Positions 53,529 to 63,792 of a stretch of 64,000 nt of DNA are shown here, one piece after another. Both the position numbers and the translations under genes were made by a program. The notes beneath the pieces are model-generated. The model ran no database searches. It worked only from the letters and a program-made list of their open reading frames with translations, and was not told where the DNA came from. Location of the stretch: assembly GCA_900545225.1 (NCBI GenBank), contig UQXZ01000009.1, positions 3,003 to 67,002 of the forward strand, in the 5' to 3' direction. The number at the start of each line of letters is the position of its first letter. Position 1 is the stretch's first letter. Origin of the DNA: an uncultured Eubacteriales bacterium. GTDB lineage: Bacteria > Bacillota > Clostridia > Lachnospirales > Lachnospiraceae.

Positions 53529-56171
53529 TCACTTTTTATTTTTATATTTAACAATCATTATTGCTGCAAGCAGTGCAACACTTGATAAAGTAACAATAAG
53601 ACCCACATTAAAGCCTGTAGGTTTATATTCCATGAAGATATGGTGAGTTCCGTCAGATACGTCTGCACCTGTAAATGCACCCATTACCTGATATGTTTCA
53701 GTCTTAACTCCGTCAACATAGAGAGTCCAGCCCGGGTCATAAGCAAATGTAAATAAAACACTTCCGCCTGAGGCATTTATATCACCTTCAATAGAGGTAT
53801 CAGTGTAATTTGAAAGTGATATTGAATTGTTATTTAGCTTGCTTATTCCCTCTGAGAGCTTATTGTAATCCATTACAAATACTTCAGCAGTCATTTCCAG
53901 TTCAGCATCAATATTTATGGATTCTCCTTCTTTAAGATATCCTAAGTCAACAATGTGATTGTGCTTATTCAATCCTGAAAATGTCTTTGTAAATGTATCA
54001 TTTTCTTTTGTAAGATTTAAATCTTCAGGAGCATTTCCTGTTACTGTCATATAGTAATGGCCTGTCTGCCCGGCAGTAACTGTCTTTGTTTTCTCATATT
54101 TTATTGTATCCACACTTGTATATAAATCATCAATTCCTGTGAGCTTTTTAAATATATCATTCTGATAATCTAAAGAACTTGCAATGGTTGTCTTTGATAC
54201 AAAAACTTCCTTCGCAAATATCTCAGGAATTGAATATGCTATTGGCAGTGCATCTTTTAATTTATATATGGTATAGCTTTCATTTTCCTCATATTTAGTC
54301 ATGAATGGATCTTCATAATCGGAATATTTACTATAGAAATACTGAACGCCAAAGAGAGCATACACAAGCTGAGTTGCTCCAAGGCCGTTATATGAATTCA
54401 TTGAGGATTTCATACCAAGATTTTTATAAAGCTCTGAAAGGCCCTTAGGAGATGAGGATGAAAATGTACTCATTGAATGATATGCATACCAGTCCCCGTC
54501 ATTATTTGTTCTTGGTTCCTGCTGTTCAAGTCTGAAGAATCCGTTGTTTTCATCAGCAGAAATACGGGAAAGTGTATTTGCCATTTTCTCATCATTTTTA
54601 ATATATGCGCTGTATGAAAGAGTGGAAAGCCCTGTAATCCCCATATTTAGAGCGCATTCAACAATCATTGCTCCTGACAATATAAATGTAAACCAGGCAT
54701 TCATGGATACTTTTTTCTTTCTTCCTACACCGGAATAAGGGTTTTCTGCTTTTTTATACAGAATGTATTTATCCCAGATTAAGATACAGTAATAAATCCA
54801 TATGAGAATTATTGTTCCGATTACGGCCCAGCTGCTGTAAATGTAGTTATTATCATCTACAAGAGTGGTATTTCCCGCATACATAAAATACACATAGGCA
54901 AGAAATGCATTTGATATGGATGCACTGATGATAATATGAATCATGCTTATGCCTTTTCGGTATTTAACTGTCATATACATAACAGTAATCATAAAGAAAA
55001 TGTACATAAATGACTGTCTTGCAGGAAGTGAATTTGGAAAATGTAACCCGTGCCAGATGTAGTCCGGAATATTTGTCATAAAACTGAGTAAAAATATGGC
55101 AAGCAGACTTCCATATACAATCTTAGTTTTAAGCTTTATTTCCTTATTCATTGCAAACAGTGGAAGCAGTACAAATATAAATGCTCCGCAGTATATATTC
55201 GGATAGTGCTTTGTCCACATATATGTATCAAGATTTGCTATGTGTCTTGAAAACATAAGTCCGAAGTCAAAGTAGAAGGTCCACGCACCCGGAAATGAGC
55301 TGTCAGATGAGGCCGACAGTTTAAATGCATTATATTCAGGTATCAGCAATATACACGATATTCCTAAAGCAATCAGTCCGTATATTATAAACTTAGCCGT
55401 CCTTGAAAAATAAAAACGTAATTTATTTTCCCTTGGATCTGCAAGTATAAGCAGCACAACAAAGTAAATCACAAGTGTAACAATAAGAATTATTGCAATG
55501 TAGTAATTAAAAAGTATGCTTAAAGCCGATGTTATGCAGAACATAACAGGCTTATTTTTATTTACAAGTCTTTCAAGGCCAAGAATAATAAGCGGCGCAA
55601 TTGCTATACAATCAAGCCACATAACATTCCATTTGTAGGCAGCCAGATATCCTGATAATGCATAAAAGATTGCCAGTACAGTCGTAAATGAGCTCTTTGT
55701 ATTGAAATGTTTAGACAGGTAAATGGTCATTGTAAGTGAAGCAATGGCACATTTAAAAACAATCAGCCAGTCCAGCACAACAGGAATCATGTCATGCGAG
55801 AAAAGTGCAATTATCCAATTGGTAGGACTTGATAAATAATAGGCATATGCTGCCATGAAGTTACTACCCAGGCCATTGTTCCATGTGTAAAACAGGCTTT
55901 CCCCATTTCGAATTTTGTACCACAGTTCAGAATAAAATGGTGTGTACTGATGATACATGTCAGATGGCATATACAATCTGTTACCAAATGGCGCAATGCC
56001 CTTAATAATAAACAGGACAATAAATATAAGAACGGGAATGGCAAATGCCAGGATATAACGTATATTTCCCGATAAAAGAAATTCATTTGTGTCCTTTGTA
56101 AATATATTCTTGAAAAAGAGCCTGAATTTACTCTTTTTCTTTATATCTGTATTCGTACCTGAATTAGTCAT
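53529..56171 (-). CDS. YfhO-family multi-pass membrane protein
   Basis: An 880-residue membrane protein of the YfhO family (PF09586). About 12-14 hydrophobic helices occupy residues 30-490. A large outer domain (about 500-860) with short beta-strand segments follows, then one last helix and KYKNKK. Conserved pieces are FGNRLYMPSDMYHQYTPFYSELW and NNGLGSNFMAAYAYYLSSPTNW. The family is GT-C-like and in Firmicutes is linked to glycosylation of lipoteichoic acid or wall polymers; the function here is inferred. ATG 56171 is preferred to 56183 because GGAG sits six bases before it. It is transcribed away from comEA. Confidence 0.85.
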   Translation of the reverse strand: MTNSGTNTDIKKKSKFRLFFKNIFTKDTNEFLLSGNIRYILAFAIPVLIFIVLFIIKGIAPFGNRLYMPSDMYHQYTPFYSELWYKIRNGESLFYTWNNGLGSNFMAAYAYYLSSPTNWIIALFSHDMIPVVLDWLIVFKCAIASLTMTIYLSKHFNTKSSFTTVLAIFYALSGYLAAYKWNVMWLDCIAIAPLIILGLERLVNKNKPVMFCITSALSILFNYYIAIILIVTLVIYFVVLLILADPRENKLRFYFSRTAKFIIYGLIALGISCILLIPEYNAFKLSASSDSSFPGAWTFYFDFGLMFSRHIANLDTYMWTKHYPNIYCGAFIFVLLPLFAMNKEIKLKTKIVYGSLLAIFLLSFMTNIPDYIWHGLHFPNSLPARQSFMYIFFMITVMYMTVKYRKGISMIHIIISASISNAFLAYVYFMYAGNTTLVDDNNYIYSSWAVIGTIILIWIYYCILIWDKYILYKKAENPYSGVGRKKKVSMNAWFTFILSGAMIVECALNMGITGLSTLSYSAYIKNDEKMANTLSRISADENNGFFRLEQQEPRTNNDGDWYAYHSMSTFSSSSPKGLSELYKNLGMKSSMNSYNGLGATQLVYALFGVQYFYSKYSDYEDPFMTKYEENESYTIYKLKDALPIAYSIPEIFAKEVFVSKTTIASSLDYQNDIFKKLTGIDDLYTSVDTIKYEKTKTVTAGQTGHYYMTVTGNAPEDLNLTKENDTFTKTFSGLNKHNHIVDLGYLKEGESINIDAELEMTAEVFVMDYNKLSEGISKLNNNSISLSNYTDTSIEGDINASGGSVLFTFAYDPGWTLYVDGVKTETYQVMGAFTGADVSDGTHHIFMEYKPTGFNVGLIVTLSSVALLAAIMIVKYKNKK

Positions 56172-56412
56172 AATAATCTCCATTTATGTTTATCGCTTAA
56201 GTTTAGCATATAATGACATCCCCTTAAATCTAAACATAAACTTAATTAATATTAAAAGTTGGTTTATATTCTCATATACCTGTAGGAAATATTGTACAAT
56301 TACAAGTACATGTTTGGTGAAATGACTGATGTTTCACAGATACATTTTTTATATTTTTCCTTGTAAAGAGCCTGTTTCTTAGCTATTATTAAAATAATAT
56401 GCGATAGGAAAT

Positions 56413-56433
56413 CCTTAATTTAAAATTAAGGAG
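56413..56433 (+). promoter_or_regulatory. Hairpin covering the comEA ribosome-binding site
   Basis: CCTTAATT (56413-56420) pairs perfectly with AATTAAGG (56424-56431) across TAA. The right arm contains the AAGG of the AAGGAG ribosome-binding site (56428-56433) of comEA, so the structure could lower or regulate its translation. Confidence 0.5.
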
Positions 56434-56439
56434 CATAAC

Positions 56440-57096
56440 TTGAAAAAGAATGTTTTTAAAAGATATAAAAATGCAAAAAACATAATTATTTTTTCAATTG
56501 TTTTTATTTGTGGAATTATATCTCTGATATATTTTCAAAGTAATAAAAAGGATTCTTCCGATGATTTTGCTGTGGCAGAAGTCACAGACACAGATAAAGA
56601 CAATATAAAGGAAAATGACAATATTACCGATACATCCGCTGAGGAAAAAGTTATCGTATATGTCTGCGGCAGAGTACGTTCTCCCGGCGTATATGAGCTT
56701 AAGTACGGAGACAGGATAATTGATGCCGTTAATATGGCGGGAGGAACTCTGGAAGATGCGGATTTAACAAGCATAAATATGGCAGAGCTTGTTGAAGACT
56801 CATCAAAAATAGAGATTTACCAGGTGGAAGCAGAGATTGCTGACAATGGTGACAATACTACCGGGGGAACAGGTAAATCTTCAGGTTCTTCTACCGACAG
56901 TTCAGGTAAGGTCAATATTAATAAGGCAGATCAGACGGAACTTATGACTCTTCCGGGCATTGGAGAGTCCAGGGCCGGTTCTATTATTGCTTATCGCAAG
57001 GAACATGGTAATTTTAAAACAATAGAGGATATTATGAATGTATCCGGAATAAAGGAATCAGCATTTTCCAAAATAAAGGATTTAATTAAGGTTTAA
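56440..57096 (+). CDS. comEA: ComEA DNA-binding competence protein
   Basis: A 218-residue membrane-anchored DNA receptor for transformation. One transmembrane helix (about 16-34), an acidic linker, a SLBB domain (VIVYVCGRVRSPGVYELKYG, about 70-130), a Ser/Gly/Thr linker and a C-terminal helix-hairpin-helix pair (VNINKADQTELMTLPGIGES to IKDLIKV). The start is TTG 56440, with AAGGAG six bases before it inside a small hairpin. comEC follows only after a two-component system and a GerMN gene, instead of directly. Confidence 0.92.
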   Translation: MKKNVFKRYKNAKNIIIFSIVFICGIISLIYFQSNKKDSSDDFAVAEVTDTDKDNIKENDNITDTSAEEKVIVYVCGRVRSPGVYELKYGDRIIDAVNMAGGTLEDADLTSINMAELVEDSSKIEIYQVEAEIADNGDNTTGGTGKSSGSSTDSSGKVNINKADQTELMTLPGIGESRAGSIIAYRKEHGNFKTIEDIMNVSGIKESAFSKIKDLIKV

Positions 57097-57115
57097 GTTG
57101 TAATAGAGGTGGGTT

Positions 57116-57805
57116 ATGGCTACAAAGGTTTTAGCTGTTGATGATGAAAAAATTATTATCAAGGGACTAAAGTTTAGTCTTGAAAGAGACGGATTTGAGG
57201 TTATATGTGCATATGATGCAGATGAAGCTCTTGCATTTGCCGAGAGTGAAAATCCGGACATCATTTTACTTGATGTTATGCTTCCGGGACTTAGCGGTTA
57301 TGAAGTATGTGAAAGAATAAGAGAATATTCTGACGTGCCTATCATTATGCTTTCTGCCAAGGGCGAAGATATGGATAAGATTATGGGACTTGAATATGGT
57401 GCAGATGACTATATTACAAAGCCTTATAACATTCTCGAAGTAAAAGCACGTATAAAGGCAGTTCTTCGTAGAAGAACTGCTAACAGCAAGGCGGAAGAAG
57501 CTTCTAACGAAATCGTTTACGGACTTCTCCGTCTTAACTTAGACAGCAGAACTCTTTACATTGACGGAAGAGATGCAGATCTTACAGTTATCGAGTTTAA
57601 TCTTCTTGAGGCAATGGCAAAACATCCTAACAAGGTATTCTCAAGACAGGATTTACTTAAGATTGTCAGAGGTGAAGTTGATAAGGCCGATGCAAGATCT
57701 ATTGATGTTCATATCAGAAGATTACGTGAAAAGATTGAAAAAAATCCAAGTAGTCCAAAATATGTACATACAAAATGGGGAGTAGGTTATTATTTCCATG
57801 CCTAA
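57116..57805 (+). CDS. OmpR/PhoB-family response regulator
   Basis: A 229-residue regulator. The receiver domain has DDEK, the phospho-acceptor Asp53 in LLDVMLPG, the Ser and Lys of MLSAK and ITKPYN. The C-terminal winged helix (about 130-228) ends DARSIDVHIRRLREKI and TKWGVGYYF, as in PhoB/WalR types. It starts 19 bases after comEA, and its end overlaps the kinase gene by eight bases, so the two make one system. Its targets are unknown; the com context makes competence genes candidates. Confidence 0.94.
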   Translation: MATKVLAVDDEKIIIKGLKFSLERDGFEVICAYDADEALAFAESENPDIILLDVMLPGLSGYEVCERIREYSDVPIIMLSAKGEDMDKIMGLEYGADDYITKPYNILEVKARIKAVLRRRTANSKAEEASNEIVYGLLRLNLDSRTLYIDGRDADLTVIEFNLLEAMAKHPNKVFSRQDLLKIVRGEVDKADARSIDVHIRRLREKIEKNPSSPKYVHTKWGVGYYFHA

Positions 57806-59282
57806 TAAATCATTTTCCAACAAAGGTAAAAAAAGCTTTTCCGAAAAAGCAAAAAACGTATTTAACAGTATTTTCTTTAAAACCGCTGCTATGTTTGTCG
57901 CTTTTTGCATAATACCTATTAATATCTTTAATTACTTTAACGGATATTACTATCGTTCGGTAATCATTAACTCGGAAATCACCGACAACATGCTTAGAAG
58001 TAATGTTATCTCTGACCGAATCAGTAAGGTTGGTTCATATTCTGAGGCCGAATCACTTGGAATTGTAAGCACAATGTCTGATTATGCGAAGTTAAATGAT
58101 GTTCGACTCCGTATTATTGACGACAACTTTACTGTTATTATGGATTCCTATTCCTTAGATAAGGGTAAAACCATTTCCAAGTCTATTATTTATCAGGCAT
58201 TTGACACCGGAGAAGTAGCCAATATTTATAATAAAAATATCCGAAGTGTAGAAAGTGCTTCACCTATTTTTGACAGTGATAAGAATATTGTAGGCGTAGC
58301 ACTTATCAGTTCGGATATTTCGGGTATAGATGAAATGTTCATCTATGAAAAGGAACGATTCCAGATTATATCTGTATCACTTTCATTTATTCTGATTCTT
58401 ATTATTCTTCTCTTCTTATATATCGAAAGAAGAAAATATATGCAGCTTAATAAGTCAATCAGCTCAATAGCAGACGGTAATACAGAAATAAGACTTCCGG
58501 AAAAGGCAGGATCATTTGAATATAAGGCAACCGCTGCATCATTTAACAGGATTCTTGATAATTCTGCAGAAGTTGATAAGGCTCTTAATGCCTTCGTTTC
58601 CAATGCTTCTCATGAGTTAAAGACACCGATGACATCCATGAAGCTTATTGCTGACTCTCTTCTTCAGGAGGAAGATGTTCCGGCTGAAATCTATAGAGAT
58701 TTCTTAAAGGATATTGCTTCTGAAATCGACAGAGAGAAGGAAATCATCGATGACCTTCTTATGCTTACAAGAATGGATAATTCCGTTTCCACATTAAATA
58801 TCTCACTTGTAAATATAAATACGCTTGTTGAGCGAATGCTTAAAAAGCTTACTCCTCTTGCAGATGAGAAGAATATTGAGATTGTTTATGAGAGTATGAG
58901 AGATATTGAAGCGGAAGTAGACGATATTAAGCTTACACAAGTTGTTACAAACCTGGTTGAAAATGCCATTAAATACAATGTTCCCGGTGGAAAGGTTATT
59001 GTTACTTTAAATGCGGATATTGACTCATTCTTCTTAAGAATTCAGGATACTGGAATCGGTATTCCGGAAGAACATCAGAAAAACATTTTCCAGCGTTTCT
59101 ACAGAGTAGATAAGGCGAGATCAAGAGAGACAGGTGGTACTGGACTTGGATTGTCTATTGTTGATTCCATTATTTCCAGCCACGGTGGTCAGATTAAGGT
59201 TGTAAGTAAGCCTGTAGCGGATGGTGAGAAGTTCGGTGAAACAGTGTTCACTATTAAAATTCCGTTAAAACACAAAAAGTAA
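57798..59282 (+). CDS. Membrane sensor histidine kinase
   Basis: A 494-residue kinase. Transmembrane helices at about 30-50 and 190-215 flank an outer sensor domain (about 55-188, sCACHE-like in size). A HAMP linker, then HisKA with the phospho-acceptor His272 in NASHELKTP, and the HATPase domain with N box LVENAIKYN, G1 DTGIGIP and G2 GGTGLGLSIV. The basic N-terminus (NKSFSNKGKKSFSEK) is cytoplasmic. It overlaps its response regulator gene and lies five bases before the GerMN lipoprotein gene, which may be a helper or a target. Confidence 0.94.
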   Translation: MPNKSFSNKGKKSFSEKAKNVFNSIFFKTAAMFVAFCIIPINIFNYFNGYYYRSVIINSEITDNMLRSNVISDRISKVGSYSEAESLGIVSTMSDYAKLNDVRLRIIDDNFTVIMDSYSLDKGKTISKSIIYQAFDTGEVANIYNKNIRSVESASPIFDSDKNIVGVALISSDISGIDEMFIYEKERFQIISVSLSFILILIILLFLYIERRKYMQLNKSISSIADGNTEIRLPEKAGSFEYKATAASFNRILDNSAEVDKALNAFVSNASHELKTPMTSMKLIADSLLQEEDVPAEIYRDFLKDIASEIDREKEIIDDLLMLTRMDNSVSTLNISLVNINTLVERMLKKLTPLADEKNIEIVYESMRDIEAEVDDIKLTQVVTNLVENAIKYNVPGGKVIVTLNADIDSFFLRIQDTGIGIPEEHQKNIFQRFYRVDKARSRETGGTGLGLSIVDSIISSHGGQIKVVSKPVADGEKFGETVFTIKIPLKHKK

Positions 59283-59287
59283 TTATT

Positions 59288-60229
59288 ATGATGAAAATAT
59301 TTAATAAAGTTTTTTTAAAGAAACATGCAATAAAGGTGTGTGGTATTGCAGCGACAGTATCAGCTCTTACACTTAGTGCATGCTCACCTGGTCCCACAGA
59401 CAGCAGTACGGGAGATTATTATATCTACTATACTGATGGACAGGGATACAAATTAACAACTAAGTTATACCATACTGAAAAGCACGATATCGTTGCTCTT
59501 GCCAATGAACTTATGTCAGAAATGAATTACAGCAAGGCAACAAATGAAGCAATGCCAATAAAGCCTTCAGATGTTGAGATTGAGCAGGTGATTTATAACA
59601 ATGACAACAGAGAATTACAGATTACATTTTCTGATGAATATCTGAGTATGAATAATATAACCGAAGCCTTATACAGAACGGCAATGGTCAGAACTCTTTC
59701 TCAGATTCAGAATGTATCTTACATCTCATTTTATGTTGGAGATAAGCCTGTTACATTATCAAGTGGTGTTGTATTAAATAACATGACAAGCTCACAATAT
59801 GTTACAACTGACAGTGATAAAATGTATGAGTACAGCATGATAACAACTACATTATATTTTGCTGATAAAAAATCCAACAAGCTGGTACGTTACAGTGACG
59901 ATATAGCTTATACCAAGGAAAAATCCATGGAAGAGCTTATCGTTAATAAATTAATCGAAGGTACTGACAATAGTGAACTGCGAAATACGATACCTTCAAA
60001 TGCAAAGCTTCTCGGTATATCCCAAAACGGAGATGTGTGCTTTGTAGCCATTGAAAATCTCTTTGGTAACGAGCTCAAAACACCTGAAGACTTAACCATT
60101 TACTCAATAGTAAACTCACTTTGTGAGCTTGAAGATACGAATAAGGTTCGTTTCGTAATTGTGGGAAATGAACCTGTTAACAATATTAACTATGTGGACT
60201 TTACATATAATGCAGACATAGTTAAATAA
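59288..60229 (+). CDS. GerMN-domain lipoprotein
   Basis: A 313-residue lipoprotein. The signal ends in the lipobox LSA-C (VSALTLSAC, Cys near 32). Two GerMN domains (PF10646) follow: about 47-165 and 190-305, each with a VIYNNDNRELQITFS or LLGISQNGDVCFVAI-type strand pair. GerM of Bacillus acts in spore germination and cortex; LpqB-like relatives pair with two-component systems (MtrAB-LpqB). Here it follows a histidine kinase directly, like lpqB after mtrB, so a role in modulating that kinase is an attractive inference. Confidence 0.88.
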   Translation: MMKIFNKVFLKKHAIKVCGIAATVSALTLSACSPGPTDSSTGDYYIYYTDGQGYKLTTKLYHTEKHDIVALANELMSEMNYSKATNEAMPIKPSDVEIEQVIYNNDNRELQITFSDEYLSMNNITEALYRTAMVRTLSQIQNVSYISFYVGDKPVTLSSGVVLNNMTSSQYVTTDSDKMYEYSMITTTLYFADKKSNKLVRYSDDIAYTKEKSMEELIVNKLIEGTDNSELRNTIPSNAKLLGISQNGDVCFVAIENLFGNELKTPEDLTIYSIVNSLCELEDTNKVRFVIVGNEPVNNINYVDFTYNADIVK

Positions 60230-60266
60230 ACTGACATTAGCTAAATTAATTTTAGGAGCAATATAA

Positions 60267-62621
60267 TTGAAACGACCTCTTATTCTCGTTGCAATTATAG
60301 CGGTAATAATAGCTGCCGTACGCTGTATGTTTTTTACAGATGCTTCGGCAGCTTTTAAATTTATAGAACATAATAATAGTTTAAACGTATTAACTTATGG
60401 GGAAATCTATAAGAAAACAGACTACGAAGCCATTACTTCCGTGTATCTTAAAAACTGCAAGATTACATATGACGGCGTGGATTACTCCTCCGGTAATATT
60501 TCGGCCACTTTAAAAAAGGACATGGCAGCGGATTTACGCATAGGAGACATAATACAGGGTGAATCTGTTGTTTCCATTCCTGAAGGAAGTCGTAATGATG
60601 GCGGATTCGATGAGAAAATGTATCTGTTCTCCAATGGAATCGAATTAAAATCCAAGATTACATCTATCAAAAATATTAATAAATCTGATATTCCAATCTA
60701 TATTTTTTCTGATTATATCAATCAATTATTATAACAATCATATTCCAATATATCTCCGGACCATTCAGACATTTTAAATACAATCATATTGGGAAATAAA
60801 GCAGAGTTAAATAAAGACACCAAACAGATATATCGCAATGCCGGCATGTCACATTTGCTCTCAATAAGCGGACTTCATGTTTCACTTATCGGCATGATGA
60901 TATTTAACATGTTTAAAAAGTTAAATGTAAATATCATTTTAAATACCATTCTTTCTCTTTTATTTATTTTTACATATATAGTTATAAGTGGAAGCAGTAT
61001 ATCAGCTGTCCGATCTGCAGTTATGTTCTCCATTTTCCTTTTATCAGTCCTATTGGGGCGTAAATACTGCATAATATCCGCACTCAGTCTGCAGATTATT
61101 ATTTCCCTGACTATTTCACCTTATCTATTATTTAATCAGAGCTTTTTATTGAGTTATACCGCTATAATTGCAATATTTGTTGGCAACAAACTGACAAAAC
61201 GATTTATTAATAACATTTCAAATGATTACTTTTTTATCAAACACTTTCTAAAAGGCCTGTTTATATCGATATTTGTAACCATATGGCTTTTGCCGCTTCA
61301 GATATTTTTCTTCTATCAGATATCTCTGTACAGTATCTTTGTAAATATAATCGCCATACCTCTTGCAGGTGTCTTAATCCCCATAACATTAATTGCAGGC
61401 ATTCTTGGCTGTATATATGAACCATTAGGAATATTTTTCGTAGGAACTTCAGATTTGATCCTGAATATCTATGATATCATCTGCAATTTCTTCCTGTCTT
61501 TGCCATTTTCCGTAGTAATTGTAGGGCATATTGATATGATGATAATGATATTTATGTATGTAATTATCTTTATTTCATCGTTGTATTTTTATGCACATGT
61601 ACAGCTGAAGTTTAAGAAGTACTATGTACGCCGACTGAAAGCTGTAACCAAACAGACTGTCAGTGCAGCGGAATACAGGGAATTTTTAAATGAATATATC
61701 ATTATAAAGAACAACAAAATACTTATTCCTGCGGCATTGCTTATTGCTCTTTTTACCTCTATTGAATATGGTCTTATTTATCAGTATAAAACAAGAGTAA
61801 GCATGCTGGACATAAGGCAGGGTGACAACGCCATTATCACTACAGAATCCGGGAAACATATTATGTTCGACTGTGGAAGCTCAAGTTCTAAAAATGTATA
61901 TAGCAGTATAACTGAGAAATATCTGCTGTATAACAGAATAGATACGCTGGATGCCATATTTGTAAGTCATTCTGATATGGATCACATAAATGGCGTTATA
62001 GAAATGCTTGAGGGTATGTATAACCATAAGACATTTATTAAGGTGAAAAGCCTGATTATGCCTGATATTCCGGATAGCTGTAAGGATGAAAACTATAATC
62101 AGTTAGTGGAACTGACACATAAGAATAATATAAAAATAACATATGTTTCAAAGGGAAATACATTTAACGGAGCTAACTATAAAATAGATGTGTTGTGGCC
62201 TTTGGAGAACAGTAATAAAGCATATGCAGCGGATAGAAATATTGATGATGCCAATTATCTGAGTACTGTATGCAATGTAAAATTAAAGAGTGGCAGTGAT
62301 GTTTTATCCATTATGATGACGGGAGATGCTACTATTGAAACAGAAAATAACATCATAAAATATTCCGAAAGTACAGATGTGCTTAAAGTCGGCCATCACG
62401 GTTCCAAATATTCATCCGGAGAGAAGTATCTAAAGAAGATTCATCCAATGTATTCCATTATTTCCTGTTCCATTAATAACAGATACAATCATCCGAATCC
62501 TGAAACAATAGAGAGGCTTAAAGCAGTTAATTCTGATATATATTTCACCATGAATGGCGGACAGATTGATGTATATAAGGACGACGGCAGGGTAGAGGTA
62601 GTGGATCATATACCAAATTAA
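60267..62621 (+). pseudogene. comEC: ComEC DNA-channel protein with an in-frame stop
   Basis: One frame runs from TTG 60267 (AGGAG eight bases upstream) to TAA 62621, broken only by TAA 60732-60734. Codons 1-155 hold a TM helix and the OB-like DUF4131 domain. After the stop the frame goes on QSYSNISPDHSDILNTIILG, the normal ComEC linker, then the Competence transmembrane domain (MSHLLSISGLHVSLIGMM and on) and the C-terminal MBL domain (HSDMDHING, GHHGSKYSS). The whole is about 784 codons, normal for ComEC, which carries single-stranded DNA across the membrane in transformation. The second part has no ribosome-binding site at its first TTG (60789), so the product is probably inactive unless the stop is read through or is a base error. 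Confidence 0.88.
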
Positions 62622-62689
62622 CAGAAATGCTCAAAGGGATAAGATTGATTTGCAATTGTCATGACTAAAAAGCTTTTATTCGATTATTT

Positions 62690-62719
62690 TTGCATTAAAC
62701 ACAAAATATAGTATATAAT
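62690..62719 (+). promoter_or_regulatory. Promoter of yqeK-rsfS
   Basis: TTGCAT (62690-62695), 18 bases, TATAAT (62714-62719), placing the start of transcription about 45 bases before yqeK. Confidence 0.55.
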
Positions 62720-62771
62720 TGTTCATACTAATGGGAGATAAAGATATATAAATTTATTGTGGGGAACGTGT

Positions 62772-63377
62772 ATGAATAATAACTTTAATAAAGAGATATA
62801 TACCAAAATAAATGAATTATTTTATCATGACAAAAAGAGACTTGCCCATGTATTAGGAGTAGCAGATCTTACATTTGCACTTGCTGCACGATACAATGTA
62901 AATCTTGATGATGCATACGTTGCCGGATTGCTTCATGATTGTGCCAAGAATTACTCATGGGAGGAATTAATTTCCATTTCTGAATCAAATAATATTCCAA
63001 TTACAGAAAGCGAATACAGAAGTCCATATCTTCTTCACGCAAAGGTTGGAGCATTATTTGCAAAGAAAAAATACAATGTTGATAACGAAGACATTTGCGA
63101 AGCAATTGAGTGTCATACAACAGGCAAAGTCGGTATGAACAGATTATCTGAAATATTATTTATTGCAGACTATCTGGAACCAAACAGAAAACATTCTGAA
63201 TTGCTTGATGAGTTAAGATATATGGCATTTGAAGATCTAGAAATGACAATGTATATCATACTCAGAGAATCATTGAATCATTTAAAAAGTAAACATTTAC
63301 CTATAGATCCAATGACAGAGGATACATTTGCATATTATGATAAGATAATAAAAAACAGAGAACAGAGAGTAGAATAA
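62772..63377 (+). CDS. yqeK: YqeK-type HD-domain Ap4A hydrolase
   Basis: A 201-residue HD-domain phosphohydrolase, symmetrically cleaving diadenosine tetraphosphate to two ADP in characterised Firmicute members. Metal ligands are HDKKRLAHVLGV, AGLLHDCAKN (the HD pair) and IECHTTGKVGM. The start ATG 62772 is chosen because GGGGA lies about eight bases before it; an upstream TTG/GTG has no such site. yqeK normally follows nadD, which is missing here, and precedes rsfS, which is present after 10 bases. Confidence 0.92.
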   Translation: MNNNFNKEIYTKINELFYHDKKRLAHVLGVADLTFALAARYNVNLDDAYVAGLLHDCAKNYSWEELISISESNNIPITESEYRSPYLLHAKVGALFAKKKYNVDNEDICEAIECHTTGKVGMNRLSEILFIADYLEPNRKHSELLDELRYMAFEDLEMTMYIILRESLNHLKSKHLPIDPMTEDTFAYYDKIIKNREQRVE

Positions 63378-63387
63378 GGAGAATATA

Positions 63388-63792
63388 ATGGCAGACAGAG
63401 ATACAACAATGATGGAAAACCTTAAGGTTATCGTTAAGGCTATGGAAGATAAGAAGGCATATAACATTGAAATTCTTGATATTAAGGATATAAGTCCGAT
63501 TGCGGATTATTTTGTAATATGTTCAGCTTCAAATTTAAGACAGACAAGAACAATTGCAGACGAAGTTGATGAAAAGATGGCTGAGCATAACGTAAAGGCT
63601 GTTAAGGTTGATGATGAGGATTTATTTGGCAATCCTTTAAGAGAAGGATATGACACAGGAAAATGGATCCTTCTTGATTTCAACGGCATTGTTGTTCATA
63701 TATTCTCAGAAGACGAGAGAGACTATTATAATCTTGATAAAATCTGGTCTGATGCAAAGGCTCTTGATCTTAAAGCATTACAGGAAATGTAA
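63388..63792 (+). CDS. rsfS: Ribosomal silencing factor RsfS
   Basis: A 134-residue protein that binds uL14 on the 50S subunit and blocks joining of the subunits in poor nutrition. The family pattern is clear: KKAYNIEILDIKDISPIADY, then FVICSASN, and the late WILLDFNGIVVHIFSEDERDYYNLDKIW. TAAGGAG precedes the ATG. It is the second gene of the yqeK-rsfS unit. The 150 bases after it hold nothing recognised before the IS end. Confidence 0.95.
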   Translation: MADRDTTMMENLKVIVKAMEDKKAYNIEILDIKDISPIADYFVICSASNLRQTRTIADEVDEKMAEHNVKAVKVDDEDLFGNPLREGYDTGKWILLDFNGIVVHIFSEDERDYYNLDKIWSDAKALDLKALQEM

